A DNA stretch of 64,000 bases from Cannabis sativa (GCF_029168945.1 NC_083607.1:40285257-40349256), one strand, 5' to 3'; numbered from the stretch's first letter, positions 1 through 12,609 are shown. Notes: generated from the letters alone by a model not told the origin. Translations and numbers: made by a program.

Positions 1-2712
1 GGAGCTCAGGTTCTCTTTGTGAAAAAGAAAGATGGTTCCCTCAGAATGTGTATTGATTATGGGGAACTAAACAAGCTAACGATTAAGAACAAGTACCTAT
101 CGCTCAGGATCGATGATCTGTTCGACCAGCTTCAGGGAAAGGCAGTGTTTTCGAAAATTTATTTGCGATCTGGTTATCATCAATTGAGGACTCGAGAGGA
201 GGACATACCGAAGACTGCTTTTAGAACCAGATATGGGCACTATGAGTTTCTGGTAACGTCATTCGGATTGACTAATGCTCCTACGGCCTTTATGGATCTT
301 ATGAATAGGGTATTCAAGGATTTCCTCGATAACTGCGTTATAGTGTTTATCGATGACATTCTTGTATACTCTCAGTCAGAAGAGGAGCACGAACATCATC
401 TTCGAATGGTATTGCAGCGACTTAGGGATCACAAGTTGTATGCAAAGTTTAAAAAGTGCAAATTCTGGTTGTCTGAGGTGTCCTTTCTGTGTCATATTGT
501 TGGAAAGAATGGAATTATGGTTGATCCAAACAAGGTAGAATCAGTGAAGAACTGGCCCAGGCCCAAGTCTGTGACGGAAGTTCGAAGTTTTCTCGGGTTA
601 GCAGGGTATAATCGACGTTTCGTCGAAGGATTTTCTAAAATTTCTATGCCCCTAACCGAATTGACCAAGAAAAATCAAAGATTTGTGTGGTCAGATAAGT
701 GTGAAACAAGATTTCAGGAGTTGAAGCAACGTTTGATAACAGCTCCGGTGTTAGCTTTGCCATCAGATCAAGAGAAATTTGTGGTGTACTATGATGGATC
801 CAGACAGGGTTTGGGATGTGTTCTGATGCAAGCTGACAGAGTCATAGCCTATGCCTCTCGTCAACTGAAAGATTATGAGCAGCGCTATCCAACTCATGAT
901 TTAGAGCTCGCTACTGTGGTTTTTGCTTTAAAGATATGGCGACATTATCTTTATGGTGAAAAGTGTGAGATTTATACTGATCATAAGACTCTCAAATACT
1001 TTTTCACCCAGAAAGATTTGAATATGCGGCAGAGAAGGTGGTTGGAATGGGTTAAGGACTACGACTGTGAAATTTTGTATCATCTTGTGAAAGCCAATGT
1101 TGTGGCCGATGCTTTAAGCAGAAAAGGTCCCGGGCAGGTTCGTACCAGGGTTATGATAGCCCCTCAACTAGCCTCGGAAATGGTTAGTGCAGGGATTGAG
1201 TTTGTGGTCGGGAAATTGCATAATTTGACACTCCAATCTGATCTATTGGAGAGAATCAGAAAGGCACAACTGGAAGATTCTGAGCTAGTTAAGGTTCGAG
1301 ACGAAGTAATATCTGGTCGGCCGAGAGGCTTTTCAGTCTCGAACAGTGGAATGTTGTTATACAAAGCTCGAGTTTGTGTTCCTAATGTTGATGAGCTTAA
1401 GAAAGAGATACTTGATGAAGCTCACACCACGCCTTATTCGCTGCATCCGGGAACCACCAAAATGTATCAGGATTTGAAACCCTACTTTTGGTGGTATGGG
1501 ATCAAAAGAGATGTGGTAGACTATGTGTCCAAGTGTTTAACCTGCCAGCAGATTAAAGCTGAACATCAGAGGTCGGCAGGGTTACTGCAACCTTTAGTCC
1601 TTCCTGCATGGAAGTCGGAGGACATTGCAATGAATTTTGTAACGGGATTACCTAGAACTACGGGAATGTATGATTCAGTATGGGTCATAGTGGACAGATT
1701 CACAAAATCAGCTCACTTTCTATCAGTGAAAGTTACATATTCAGTGCATTAGTACGCTGAATTGTATGTGAAGGAGATAGTTCGTCTCCATGGAGCCCCT
1801 AAATCTATTGTGTCAAATAGGGATCCAAAGTTTACATCGAAATTTTGGGTGAGTCTTCAGAACACTATGGGTACCAAGTTAAAGTTTAGTACAACCTTTC
1901 ACCCTCAGACTGATGGTTAGTCAGAACGAACTATTCAGATTTTGGAAGACTTATTGCGAGCCTGTGTCATGGACTTTGAGGGTTCATGGAGTAAGTACTT
2001 GCCTTTAATTGAATTCTCCTACAACAATAGCTACCAGAGTACAATAGGGATGGCTCTCTATGAGATGTTATATGGTAGAAAATGCCGTTCTCCTATTCAT
2101 TGGGACGAGACGGGAGAAAGGAAGTACTTAGGTCCAGAGTTAGTGCAGAAGACCAATGAGGCAATTGATAAGATCAAGACTCGGATGCTTGTTGCTCAAA
2201 GCAGGCAGAAAAGTTATGCTGATCCGAAGCACAAAGATGTTACATTTTAGGCAGGGGAACATGTTTTCCTGCGGGTTTCACCAATGAAGGGTATTAGGCG
2301 CTTCGGGAAGAAGGGTCAGTTAAGCCCTAGGTTCATTGGGCCATTTCAGATACTTGAGAAGGTCGGGCAGGTAGCGTATCGGCTAGCCTTACCACCAGCA
2401 TTATCAGCTGTTCATGACGTATTTCACATTTCTATGTTAAGGAAATACGTGTCAGACCCGACTCATATCTTGAGTTATGAAGCCCTTGAACTGCAATCAG
2501 ACTTAACCTATGAAGAACAACCTGTACAGATTTTGGATAGAAAGGAAAAAGTTCTTTGGAACAAGACTATTGCATTGGTTAAGGTGCTCCGGAGGAACAG
2601 TAAGGTGGAAGAAGCCACCTGGGAATTGGAGTCGGACATGAGGACTCAACATCCAGAGCTATTCAGGTTAGATTTCGAGGACGAAATCCTATTAACGGGA
2701 GGATATTTGTAA
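1..2712 (+). pseudogene. Ty3/gypsy pol (RT-RNase H-INT), gypsy-1, 5'-truncated by window
   Basis: The frame is open from base 1, so the element continues to the left. In order it reads reverse transcriptase (FIDDILVYS, 346-372), RNase H ([10 protein letters not shown] near 787), the integrase H2C2 zinc region (HPG...CLTCQQ, about 1444-1550), the integrase core and a chromodomain-like tail (WELESDM near 2620). Three in-frame TAG codons break it at 1750-1752, 1918-1920 and 2248-2250, without frameshifts. Catalytic positions are also lost: the motif A Asp of RT is Tyr (codon 160-162), and two integrase Asp residues are Asn (1633-1635 and 1816-1818), while the Glu at 1924-1926 remains. Polyproteins of this type (gypsy chromoviruses) copy and integrate the element. 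This copy cannot be active. Its stop codon falls within the first bases of the 3' LTR. Confidence 0.95.
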
Positions 2713-4764
2713 TGACCGTTTTAGTAAATTGAATTAGTAAAGGCAATTAACACTAATTTTTATTATTTTATTATTATTTGTGAATTAATTTAATTATGGA
2801 CCCCAATATTTAGAAATAAATATTAGAGTTATAATTTCTCAATTTCGGAGATTTTATTAAACTCTAGGGGTATTATTTAGCTTATATGTGAAATATGTTA
2901 TTTTCGTAATTTTTGCTCGGCTACAACGGAAAATGCGATGGATGGATAGATTGATCACATGGGTAAGTTTAGAACCTTATTTCTTTGTGGGAAATATTTT
3001 ATAGAAAATAAATTATCGAGATTGAGCGAGGTTATGGAATTTGACCATTTTACCCCTAGCTTTTGAAAATACCTAAGTTTGATTTAAAGGGCATTTTAGT
3101 CTTTTAAGGGGGGATTAGGTGGCTGATTGTGAGGATGACACCTAGTCATTTTTGGACAGCAAAGGATTTAATCAAATCCTTTTTCCAATTTAGGAAAGTC
3201 AAAAAAGAAAAGAAATTAGAAAAATAATCAAAGCTTGAAAGAGAAGCTCTTTCTTCTCTCTCTCTCTCTCTTCGAAGGCAGCAAGAACAAGGGGAAAGGG
3301 GCTGTGATTTTTGAGTTGCAACAAGGAATTCAAGGCGTCTTTGAAGCTAAGGTGAGCTCTAGTTTTATCCCTCTTTATTTTTTTGAATTCATGGATGGTT
3401 AATATGAGATTTCTAGGTTTAGTGGCTGTTAGGTTTTGAAATGATTAGGGTTCGAATTTTATAGTTTGTTTGAGTTAATTTAAGTTCCTAGCAGCTAATA
3501 TTGTTGATTTGGTTGAGCTTTTTGTAACCTTGAGCTTTGAGTTCAAAGCTTTGGGCTTTAATGGCAACTTGAGTGTTGATGGTTTGTTCTGTGAATTACT
3601 GGTTGGAAAATGTTGTGTATGCCCTTATTAGGTGCTCTGGAAAGTTTCATGGCAATTGGTTGAAGATTGAGCAACAAATGAGAGGTTTTGGGAAACATGG
3701 TGCAAACTGGCTAGCCGGTTTTCACTGCCACAAAAATCGGCTAGCCAGTTTTGGCAGGGTTCCCCGAACCATTCATTTTCTCAATTTTTTGCCTTTTCGA
3801 TGCCTCGGATGGGTTTTTCCCCATTTCCAGAGTTAGAATAACCCATTAAGAGCATAGTAGAACCTAGGGTTTTGGTTTTGGGTTTCCCGGGATTAGGGTT
3901 TTAATCATGTAACTTACCCGGTTTCAAAATGTGATTAGGGCATCCATCTAGCACGAGATTTCCGTTCAGGTCGGCCAGCACACTTGAATTCGGAAAACAG
4001 GTAAGAACTGATATAATATGTGATGTGATTATCTGAATGTGTGTATATGTGTTTCTAAATGGATGCTTAATTTGTGATTTGCACTACCAACACTTGTATG
4101 GATATGATACAGAGTGCATTGGTATAGTGAGTATTGTTGTTGTGAGTACGATACAGTGATACCAACACGGGTTCGGAAAAATGCTAAGGTGTGTGGTGTA
4201 TCACTCATTGGTACTCAGGGTACGAAGTGAACCCTACCAACACTCGTACAGTGAGGCACGATGTGTATGTGGTATAGTGGTTGTACCCTAGTGTTGAACG
4301 TTCATATTCATCTGTTAAGCTCTGTAAATAGGTGTATGGGCGCCTATTTACAGGTCAGAAATTATATGATATGTTATATGCATTTCTTACTGAGTCTGTC
4401 GACTCACAATTCTGCTTTCATGTGTAGGTAAAGGAAAGGCTAAGGCTGAACAGGAGTGAACCTGAGCTCGGGTGAGATTGTACATGTCAAGCAGCGCGAC
4501 CTGGAGTGTTCGGTCTCGGGACATCTGGGAGTTGTATTTTGATAGTCGTTGTGCGACCTGTAAATTTGTGTATTTTGGAACATTAATTTTAAAAAGTTTG
4601 AAAATGGGATCCCGGCACTTGTAAATATTTTATTATATTACAAAGTTTAATATTTAATGCAAAAGTTTTAATTTGACACGTTTTTGGAGAAAATTCTTTG
4701 ATTAGCAAAGATTGCACTATAATTGAAAAAGCACTGTAGCGTGCCTTAGCATTAGGGCGCCACA
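2708..4764 (+). repeat. 3' LTR of gypsy-1
   Basis: It starts TG just after a short purine tract and the end of pol, and ends in CA at 4764 with the same layout as the gypsy-2 LTR end (ttagggcgccaca against ttagggtgttaca). Length is about 2.06 kb. It shares the block around 4387-4440 with gypsy-2, including the hairpin at 4391-4406. The short ORF at 3573-3836 lies wholly inside the LTR and shows no protein resemblance. The left LTR is outside the window, so the target duplication cannot be checked; the right flank begins ttgaa. Confidence 0.85.
4391..4406 (+). other. Conserved LTR hairpin, gypsy-1
   Basis: TGAGTC-TGTC-GACTCA forms a perfect 6-bp stem with a 4-nt loop. The same hairpin, followed about 15-20 bp later by tgtgtaggtaaaggcaagg-like sequence, occurs in both gypsy-2 LTRs although the surrounding LTR sequence has diverged. 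Confidence 0.6.
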
Positions 4765-4791
4765 TTGAAGGACATATATAACGGATAGCAA

Positions 4792-4965
4792 GATATCCAT
4801 ATCACTATAGGAATGTGTACTTCTGGTAAACTCCAGCTCCCTACCAAGGTTATTGTTGCTATTGAGAACCCCTAAGACATGATTGTCCAGTCTGCAAGGC
4901 CTTCTGGTCAAAAAGCAGTTCTTAAGTTTGCTCAATACATTGGTGCTCATGCCATTGCTGGAAGA
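4792..4965 (+). pseudogene. Ribosomal protein SA (uS2) fragment
   Basis: The + frame reads GKLQLPTKVIVAIENP, stop, [20 protein letters not shown], then [10 protein letters not shown]. This is the conserved core of the small-subunit ribosomal protein SA (uS2), which in a working gene contributes to the 40S subunit. A TAA at 4873-4875 replaces the usual Gln after IENP. Upstream of 4792 the match fades into other frames, and after AGR (4965) the sequence leaves the family (IIDKPSYS...). The piece covers only about a fifth of the usual length of roughly 300 residues and has no visible intron. It abuts the end of the gypsy-1 LTR, which may have inserted into it. It is a dead fragment. Confidence 0.85.
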
Positions 4966-5073
4966 ATCATCGATAAACCAAGCTATTCATGTACCAAGCG
5001 AGACGCCTCAGCGAGATACGTTTTGCAGCGTATCTTAATCCACCTCAGTGTTGACCCTTTAAAAGCAGTTTAA

Positions 5074-5475
5074 ATCACAGCTGTGAAATTTTCAAATAAT
5101 AACTGCATTTCTTTACATGGAGCATAATGAAGGCCCAAAGTTTCGAGAAAATATTATTGTGGGATTCGAAGTTGAATGTAATTAACTTCCAAGCTATGTT
5201 ATTATAAATAGGGGAAAATTATACCAAAAAATAGAGGGAAAATCCTTGAGAGAAAAAAGAATACACCAGTTGTAAAGAACCCTAGTTTGTATCAGAAAAG
5301 TTTGAATAATATTGACTCGTGGACTATGCAGAGTTAATTGAAAAACTACATAAAAAACCTAGTGTTATATCTTTCGCTACTACTTTTCTTTAATCTTTGA
5401 TAATTTCTGTGCTGAGCCTATTACAAAATAGGCTCATTATCGTCAACGAAAATCTGTGTTAACAGTTTTGTATTT
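5074..5475 (+). repeat. Possible solo LTR remnant
   Basis: No gene is seen. A TATA-like ttataaataggg near 5201-5213, a transcript-leader-like stretch and an ending ...gaaaatctgtgttaaca near 5462 resemble the layout of small plant copia LTRs. No matching partner or PBS was found, so this is a guess from layout only. Confidence 0.3.
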
Positions 5476-5740
5476 AAAATCAACATACTCTACGAGTTCT
5501 TATTATTAGGAATATTTTTTGGGATACAAAATACAAATCTTAATATTTGAAAATAATAGAATTTCTATCTATTTTTTGTCATCTCTATTTCCATAGATTC
5601 TGCTCCTATTTATAGAAATATCGGTTGGTAGATATTTTTATTAGGATTGATTCATTTACAATTGTTGATGAAACGTGGACGTTCCTCACGTTTCATTTAT
5701 TCATACATGGAATAGTATCTAATAACTATCCAACCACTCC
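5476..5740. repeat. Dispersed repeat, copy 1 of 2 in window
   Basis: This stretch is diverged but collinear with 33040-33310. Shared landmarks are 'catactc-acga-tct', 'cctatttata...atat-ggttgg-ag' and 'tgatgaaacgtg'. It may be an old LTR in minus orientation (rc TATA box). No coding sequence is visible. The stretch 5741-6132 to its right holds nothing I can identify. Confidence 0.45.
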
Positions 5741-6132
5741 TTATCTTTATCCCTTAGACGGCTATGCTGACTAGGAAGGTTGCACCTCGTCAAACATGAG
5801 TTCTCCTTCTTATCCATCTTAATAGGAAAGAATGTTGTGTTAGATGCACTTTTTCTCACTGTACTCTTCTATTTGCATTAATGATGTGAGATGATCTCCA
5901 CATTATGAATAATGTGAGGCCGTTGAGTATTGCCACTTTTATTCTGCTTGTGTAGGAGAGTATATGTTCTCATATATTTTATTAAGTTTATCCCGAGGCA
6001 GACATATGTCTCGTAAATTTTTAGTTTAGTTATTATTCTTGTTTCACATAAGACTAAATAGTAAGCGAGTTTGAACAACTCTAATGAACTTATATTTAAT
6101 TGAAACGAGTTATTTGTATTGCCTTTATTGAT

Positions 6133-6137
6133 ATAAC
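6133..6137 (+). repeat. Target site duplication of element F, left (ATAAC)
   Basis: ATAAC directly precedes the TG of the F 5' LTR and recurs at 22408-22412 directly after the CA of its 3' LTR. Confidence 0.85.
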
Positions 6138-8021
6138 TGTTGGGTTTTATGCCCTAAATAAAACTCATTTCAATATAATCAGATTTACTTATTAATATAA
6201 ATCAGAAATAACATTTAATGTTGCATGGTTCACATGATTTATTTCATGATTATATGTACATAATGTATAGATTCATCTGAAACCCTTTTCACATACTTGA
6301 TCCTGTTTATTGTGCCGTCAACACATTGGAAAGTAAACATGACTATGTGAATAAAGTTTCCTAGATTTATCAGACATAGGGTTTTACTGATATGATAATC
6401 TACAACAGAGTTTACTTGCATTTGGAGAAGTGCTATGTTCTTTCCAGAGCATTGGTTAAAGTAAAGCTCAGGTTGGAAGCATGGAGTATGCATCGGAAGG
6501 GGCCGATATTGAACTTTGACTTAGATTTATTAAACTTATCGTAATATCTATTCAAGTCAATATCGCCTAGTTGATCCTAGATCAAATGATCTTTATCCTG
6601 TTATGATTAGGCTCAATCTTGAAAGGCTATTCGTGTTCTTTGATTTGTTAGTTAAGCCTACTTTTAGGTCAGGGTGATACGTACATTTTGGGAACACGGT
6701 AGTGCAATTAAGTGGGAGCGCTAGCATAAACATGGAATCTATAGCTTCTATCTGGCGAATAGTAAGCAAAGGATGATCTCCTTCGAGCTTGACCAAACGA
6801 AAATAAATGGTGGAGATATCATTTCACATAAGTTGAAATATCATTTATACGGGGTCAAGTGTTTTAAGGATAAAATACATAGTAGGGTGTTACGGTAATC
6901 TAATCCCTTTACTGTGTAGATCATTCATATAGAGGATCATTGATCACATTAGGATTATAACAATGGATAACTAATGATGTGTCTATATGGTGGAACATAT
7001 AGAGCATTCTATATACTGAGAGTGCAATTCTAAGTTCTATGCGTGGATTCAACGAAGAATTAATAAGTTAGTGAATTTTAGTGCTAAATTCTTGATCTAC
7101 TTATTGGAAGCTCGGTTATATAGACCCATGGTCCCCCACTAGTTGAGATAATATTGCTTGTAAGACTCATGTAATTGGTTTTGATTAATCAATTATAATT
7201 CTCAAATTAGACTGTGTCTATTTGTTAATTTTTCACTAAGTAAGGGCGAAATTGTAAAGAAAGAGTTTATAGGGGCATATTTGTTAATTATGATACTTTG
7301 TATGGTTCAATTAATAAATATGATAAATGACAATATTATTTAATAATTATTTATAGTTATTAAATAGTTAGAATTGGCATTTAGATGGTTGAATTAAGAA
7401 ATTAGCATTTTTGAGAAAATCAGAAACAAAAGGTGTTAAAATTGCAAAATTGCAAAAGCAAGGCCCAATCCACTAAGTGTATGGCCGGCCACCTATTGTA
7501 GGTATTTTAAGTTGATTTTTTCATTATTTTAATGCCATATAATTCAAATCTAACCCTAGTGGAATGCTATATATAGATAGTGAAGGCTTCAGGAAAAACA
7601 GACTTTCTGAATCAAAAAAAAACTGAGCCTCCTCTCTCTTCTCTAGCCGCCACTCTCTCTCTCTCTATTTTTCCTTGATTATTTTGAAATTACCTTAGTG
7701 ATTAGAGTAGTGCCCACACACATCAAGTGATACCTCAATCATAGTGAGGAAGATCGTGAAGAAAGATCATCAGCAAAGGAGTTTCAGCATCAAAGATTCA
7801 GAGAAAGAGATCCAGGTTCAGATATTGATAATGCTCTGCTACAGAAAGGAATCAAGGGCTAGATATCTGAATGGAAGGAGTCATATTATTCCGCTGCACC
7901 CAATGTAAGGTTTCTTAAACTTTATATGTGTTTATTTCATCGTTTTAGAAAGTTCATATTTAGGGTGTTAATAAACATACTTGTGAGTAGATCTAAGATC
8001 CTGGTAAAATAATTTCCAACA
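6138..8021 (+). repeat. 5' LTR of element F
   Basis: The 1884-bp LTR runs from TGTTGGG to CCAACA. It is closely similar to 20693-22407 and, reversed, to the LTRs of A (39748-41634 and 48679-50558). A TATATATA promoter box at 7568-7575 is followed by a CT-rich leader at 7621-7667. The ORF on the opposite strand at 6593-6796 is shared with the other LTRs and is discussed as an observation only. Confidence 0.9.
7568..7575 (+). promoter_or_regulatory. TATA box of F 5' LTR
   Basis: TATATATA sits about 450 bp before the LTR end, ahead of a CT-rich transcript-leader-like tract. At the equivalent place other copies read ctataaatag (21949-21958), tataaata (37511-37518) or its complement (49119-49126, 62172-62179). 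Confidence 0.6.
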
Positions 8022-8040
8022 ACTGGCCTCAGAGCCATGG
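8022..8040 (+). other. Primer binding site of F
   Basis: actggcctcagagccatgg follows the LTR end at once. It resembles the usual tRNA-Met PBS TGGTATCAGAGCCATGG but has CC for TA at positions 4-5. The same variant is found in A, C and D. Confidence 0.75.
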
Positions 8041-10802
8041 TAATTGATTTACTTGCAAGAAATTTGGACTTTAAAACGATTGTTTGTATGATTTTTGGAT
8101 GGTATCATGTTGTATTGAGTGTTATTTGATGATTGATTGATGTTTGTAAATTTTCGTGAAAATTAATTGCGAGTTTGTTTCTGGAATTATTTTTATTGGA
8201 TAGTATGGAAAAAATTAAGCAAGTTAGCCTTTTACAGAACTCAATTTCGATTTTATTTGAATTAGTTATGAATTTTTGAAGATTTGAAAAAATCGGAAAT
8301 CTTTGAAATTTTCCTGCGATCGCAAAACTGTCCGTACAGTTCACAATTTTTTCGTTTTTCTTCGATTTTTCATGCTTTTTCATGGAATTAATTTCCGATT
8401 TTTGGTATAGTTTTGTATTTATACTATTACTATTCCTAATTCAATTCTAATTATCATTTTGAATTAATTTAATATTTTTTAAATTTAATTCAAGATATTA
8501 GTGTAATTTGAATTTGAATAGAATTAGTATCTATCTTCTTGCTTAAAAATCTATCTTATTTTAAAATTTGATTATATCTTATCTTATTTTAAATTTAAAA
8601 ATAAGATATTTATAATCATGTAATTTTTAAATGATATAAGATATTTTGTTAATTTTTTAAATTTTGTTATTTTATTTATTTAAATTACATTTAAAATTTG
8701 AAAAAGATATTTATTTATCTTTTCTAATTTTTTATTTAATTTTTATTTATAAAATAACATTTAAAATTTAAAAGTAGTTAGCAAATTTTTGAAATGATAT
8801 TTAGATTGGTTGAAACCTAATTTTTCAAAAATTGTAGGTTTATTTTTAAATTTAATTTTTTTTAAAAAAAAATTTCGAATTTTTCAAATTTTTTTTTAAA
8901 TTTTCGATTTTTTTTTATTATTTAATTAATTATTTTCGAAATTAAATATTTAATTTAAAATTAAATAAATCCTACATCCAACTATCCAACTAACCTTGTT
9001 GCAGGAGTATGTGTTTTAGCTTATGTGTAAGTTTTCAAAACCTATTATTACTTGATTGCAAATAGCCATGGTTACTTTTTGCCAGATCTAATGATCTGAT
9101 GGCTCCCTTGGTCAAGATAATAATTTGTAACAGGTATATTTACAATCTTCTTTCATCTGTGTATGACCTAGCAACATGATAGGACCCATCCAAAGTGTTC
9201 CTGTGTGAGCCTATGTGTTTAATTTGATTATAGATACATATAGGTTGTTGTTGCTAAAATAAATTATCATAGTTCTTGATAGAATTTATTTAGGCCCATT
9301 TAGTTATTGGGCTTATTCAATTAATAACAGTTGTTCTTATTAAGGTTAAATTCCTCTCTTTTGGGCCTTGTGTGAGAGTTGGGAGCCATAGAAGTGGGTA
9401 CGACATACTGAACCCAGCACCCCCTCACATGAACCACCCCAATTGTGAAGGCCCATTTGCCTGATTTGAACAACTGTACTAGGTTAATTACACTAGTTTA
9501 ACCTAATAAAATTGATTAGCAACAAAATTAATTTCATTTATTTTGAAATTAATTTAAGAAAATTATAGTTTAAAGAATTTTTTATTCTAAGCTAAACTAT
9601 ATGTATTTTCTTGTATTTAATTAAATATAGAATTATAACCATCTAGATTCTTTCTGGAACTTAATTTTAATTTTTCATTAAATATTCTTATTTAAGTTTA
9701 TATTTAGTTATCTACAACTAACCAATTTAAATCTGAATATCTTTTGAATTTCAAATTTCAAAATTAAGTTGAGGAATTTTAGGCATTGGTTATTAAGATT
9801 CTTTAGAAATTTTTTAAGTTAATATCATTTTGAATATAAACTTAAAATGGAATATTTTCAAATTAAGTGGTTACAACTTAATTTTTGATATTTAATTAAA
9901 TTTAAATTTGAAAAATATTTAAGTTCTAGATTTTTTCTAATACAACTTAAATTAGATATTTTTTTTCAAATTTTGTGGAAAAGATACTTAGTCAAATAAG
10001 ATATTTTCTAGATAGTTATTTCTAGACTACTTATTATTTCTAATATTAAATAGGAAAATATTATACATTGTGAAATTAATTATTTATATAATTAATTTTG
10101 GTACAATTTATTTTAAGTATATTTTTCCTAGTATTAAACTAGAGACTAATAATTAAGCCTTCTCTACACTTAATTATTTATTTCTTGAATTTAATACATT
10201 TAATTAATTTGAAAATTGAATATCTAAGTTGATTTTTATCATCATACTTAAATATTTCTTTTTCATGACATTTAATTAAATAGAAAATTATTTTTAGTTG
10301 AAATTTATTTTTTCAACTAAATTTAAATAATTTTCAAAATATATTTTTTCTTTATTTTATTAATCAATTTTCGAAATTGCATTTCTTAAATGCTAGAATT
10401 TCGAATTTTATCTTGAAAAATAGATTAAGTTGTAAATTAATTATTTATTTCAATTAATTCTTGGATCAACTTAAATCAATGATTTTTTCATTTATTGATT
10501 AATTTAAAATAAATTGAATTAAAGTATATTATTAGAAATTGAATTAATTAGTCAAAGGAAAATCTAGATAGATGATATTTTTGCTTGAAGTATTTTTCTA
10601 GTGTATTTAATTAAATAGAAAATTAATATTTAAGTTGATTTTCATCATCATACTTAAATATTTAAATTTTTCTTATATATTTAATTAAATAGGAAAATTA
10701 TATTTTTGTTGTAAATTAATTTTATTAATTAATTTTGGGCCAACAATAAATTAGAATAATTTTTGCAGGATTAATTTTTTATTTTAACATGCATTTTCTA
10801 AA
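8041..10802 (+). other. AT-rich leader of F, first part
   Basis: This 2.8-kb stretch has no gene. It holds the reduced form of the variable GC block (8312-8345), a landmark conserved across the copia copies at about 9300-9480 (around 'ttgggccttgtgtgagag' and 'gtacgacatactgaaccc'), and long AT-rich runs. The same landmark recurs at 39301-39480 and, reversed, at 47100-47280 and 60080-60260. Confidence 0.75.
10798..10802 (+). repeat. Target site duplication of gypsy-2, left (CTAAA)
   Basis: CTAAA directly precedes the 5' LTR and recurs at 20183-20187 after the 3' LTR. Confidence 0.9.
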
Positions 10803-12519
10803 TGTAAAGCCCGCTTAGTTAATTTGGAAATTAGCAGTTATTTATGTTAATCAGGAAATTATTTATAGCTATTTAAATAATTTATCATGGATATTTATGG
10901 AATTCAGATATGCATATTTATGTCATCAGCAGTTTTTATATTCCGCATTTCCGGTGTCCGGTATTTTGGAACGCGGCGTTTGGCTCAGTAGAAATCACAA
11001 CTTAGTATGTTAGATTTTGGGGACGGGTTTTAGACATTGGGAATGTCGGGAATGGCCGGGAATTTAGAATGTCCCAAAAATACCCCTTTAGTATGGTTTT
11101 AGTGATTTTATGGTGGAGGGGCAAAATGGTCTTTTTGCCCCATTAGTGTTTTGTTTTATGTGATTTATTAAATGGAAAATTAGGTATTTATTTTATTAAA
11201 TATTGGCTGAAATGAGTTAATTAAATGGTTTTATTAGGTTGGTATTAAATGACTTTCTTTTATTTTACAACACTTAGAAAAATTCCAAAAAAGTTTCAAA
11301 CTCTCTCTTTCTTTCTCTTCCATTTTCGGCCAGCCTTGAGCAGCTAGGAGAAGGTGTTTTTCCTTTGATTTTGGCTAGTTAGTCTTCATCCTTTAAGGTC
11401 TATTGCAACTAGGTTGGTTCATGTCTCTTTCCCTCTTTAAATTCTTGAAGAAAATGTGTGTAAATGTGAATTGCATGTTGGTTTTTATGTTGTTGTTGCT
11501 GCTGTAATCTAGTGATTATTTTGTGTTTAAGCATGATGAGTTTAGGGTTGTTTTGATGCTTGATTACTAGGTTGAGCATGCTAGAAGTGAATATGTGAAA
11601 TTATGTAATTTTGAGAGAAAATGCCATGAATTGTTTCTGTGAATTCTTTGGATGTTGTTGTTTGTTTTCGCAGGCTATATTATGCTAGTTTAGGTTGATT
11701 TTAGTGGTTTGCATGCTTGTTTTGTGGTTTTGCTCAAGCTTGAGTTTGGAACTCAAAGCTTGAGCTCCAATGGCAAAATTTGTGTATGTGGTTTCTGGGT
11801 AGGTTTGATGCCTTGGAAATGTTTATTAGGACCTATGTAGGAGGTCTGGAAAGTTTGGGACCATTTGGGTTCGAAATGGTCAAGATATGGGAATTTTTGG
11901 TTGCTCGCGAGGAACCGGAATTCGGTTGAGCATCCGGAATTCGGATGGGGGTTCGAATTTTCCCGAACCGAATTCGGTTGGGCAACCGGACTTCGGATGG
12001 GGGATTTTTCCGAACCCTAGTTTTCCTCGTTTTTGGGTTTTTAGGGGTATTGCCATGCTATGTATCGATAGGGAAACTTTTAGTTTCGAGTTTAAGTCCG
12101 GGAAGTGATTTAGCGTATCACTTATAGCGTTGTGGTTTTTATGGTTTAGGAGCCGATGTCATGGTTCGGCTTCGGCCTCAAGTTGGACGGCACACACCCG
12201 AAATCGGAATCCGGAGGTAAGATTAGTATAACGGTATGCATATGTAGTTTACATGTTTAGCGTGCATGTAGGAAGCCCGTTAGATTACATTAGATATGTA
12301 TTTAGGCTTCGAACCACCCAACCCCGTCACGTCGGTACGGCCGGAGTATGACCAAGCAATGAGTATGACCGGTTCGACCGATCAGCCGACACCGGTTGGT
12401 GGTTCGATCTTATTGACCTATCCCGTCGGTACAGGGAGTATGACCGGCGGCGGAGTATGACCGGCTCGGACCGATCAGGAGGATACTTGTCAATAGTACC
12501 GTCCCCTGAACGTTCAAAA

Positions 12520-12609
12520 CTCAGTACCATGTTGGACATGGCAGTAGTGCTCAGTACCATGTTGGACATGGCAGTAGCGGGACTCAGTATCGTGTTGGAC
12601 ACGGCAGTC
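12520..12609 (+). repeat. Three tandem repeats in gypsy-2 5' LTR
   Basis: Three units of about 30-33 bp start ctcagta(c/t)c(a/g)tgttggac. Each contains an inverted repeat, CCATG-TTGGA-CATGG in units 1 and 2 and CGTGTTGGACACG in unit 3. In unit 3 both arms change together, so the pairing is kept. The 3' LTR has the same array at 19683-19772. Confidence 0.75.

Noticed and set aside
3573..3836. 87-codon ORF in the gypsy-1 LTR
   Set aside because: It lies inside the LTR and contains no recognisable motif.
5878..6078. 66-codon minus-strand ORF left of element F
   Set aside because: Short, AT-driven and without any recognisable motif.
8022..8040. Possible tRNA gene at tRNA-like sequence
   Set aside because: Only the 3'-end complement is present next to an LTR, so it is a primer binding site and not a tRNA gene. 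No tRNA or rRNA gene was seen in the window.
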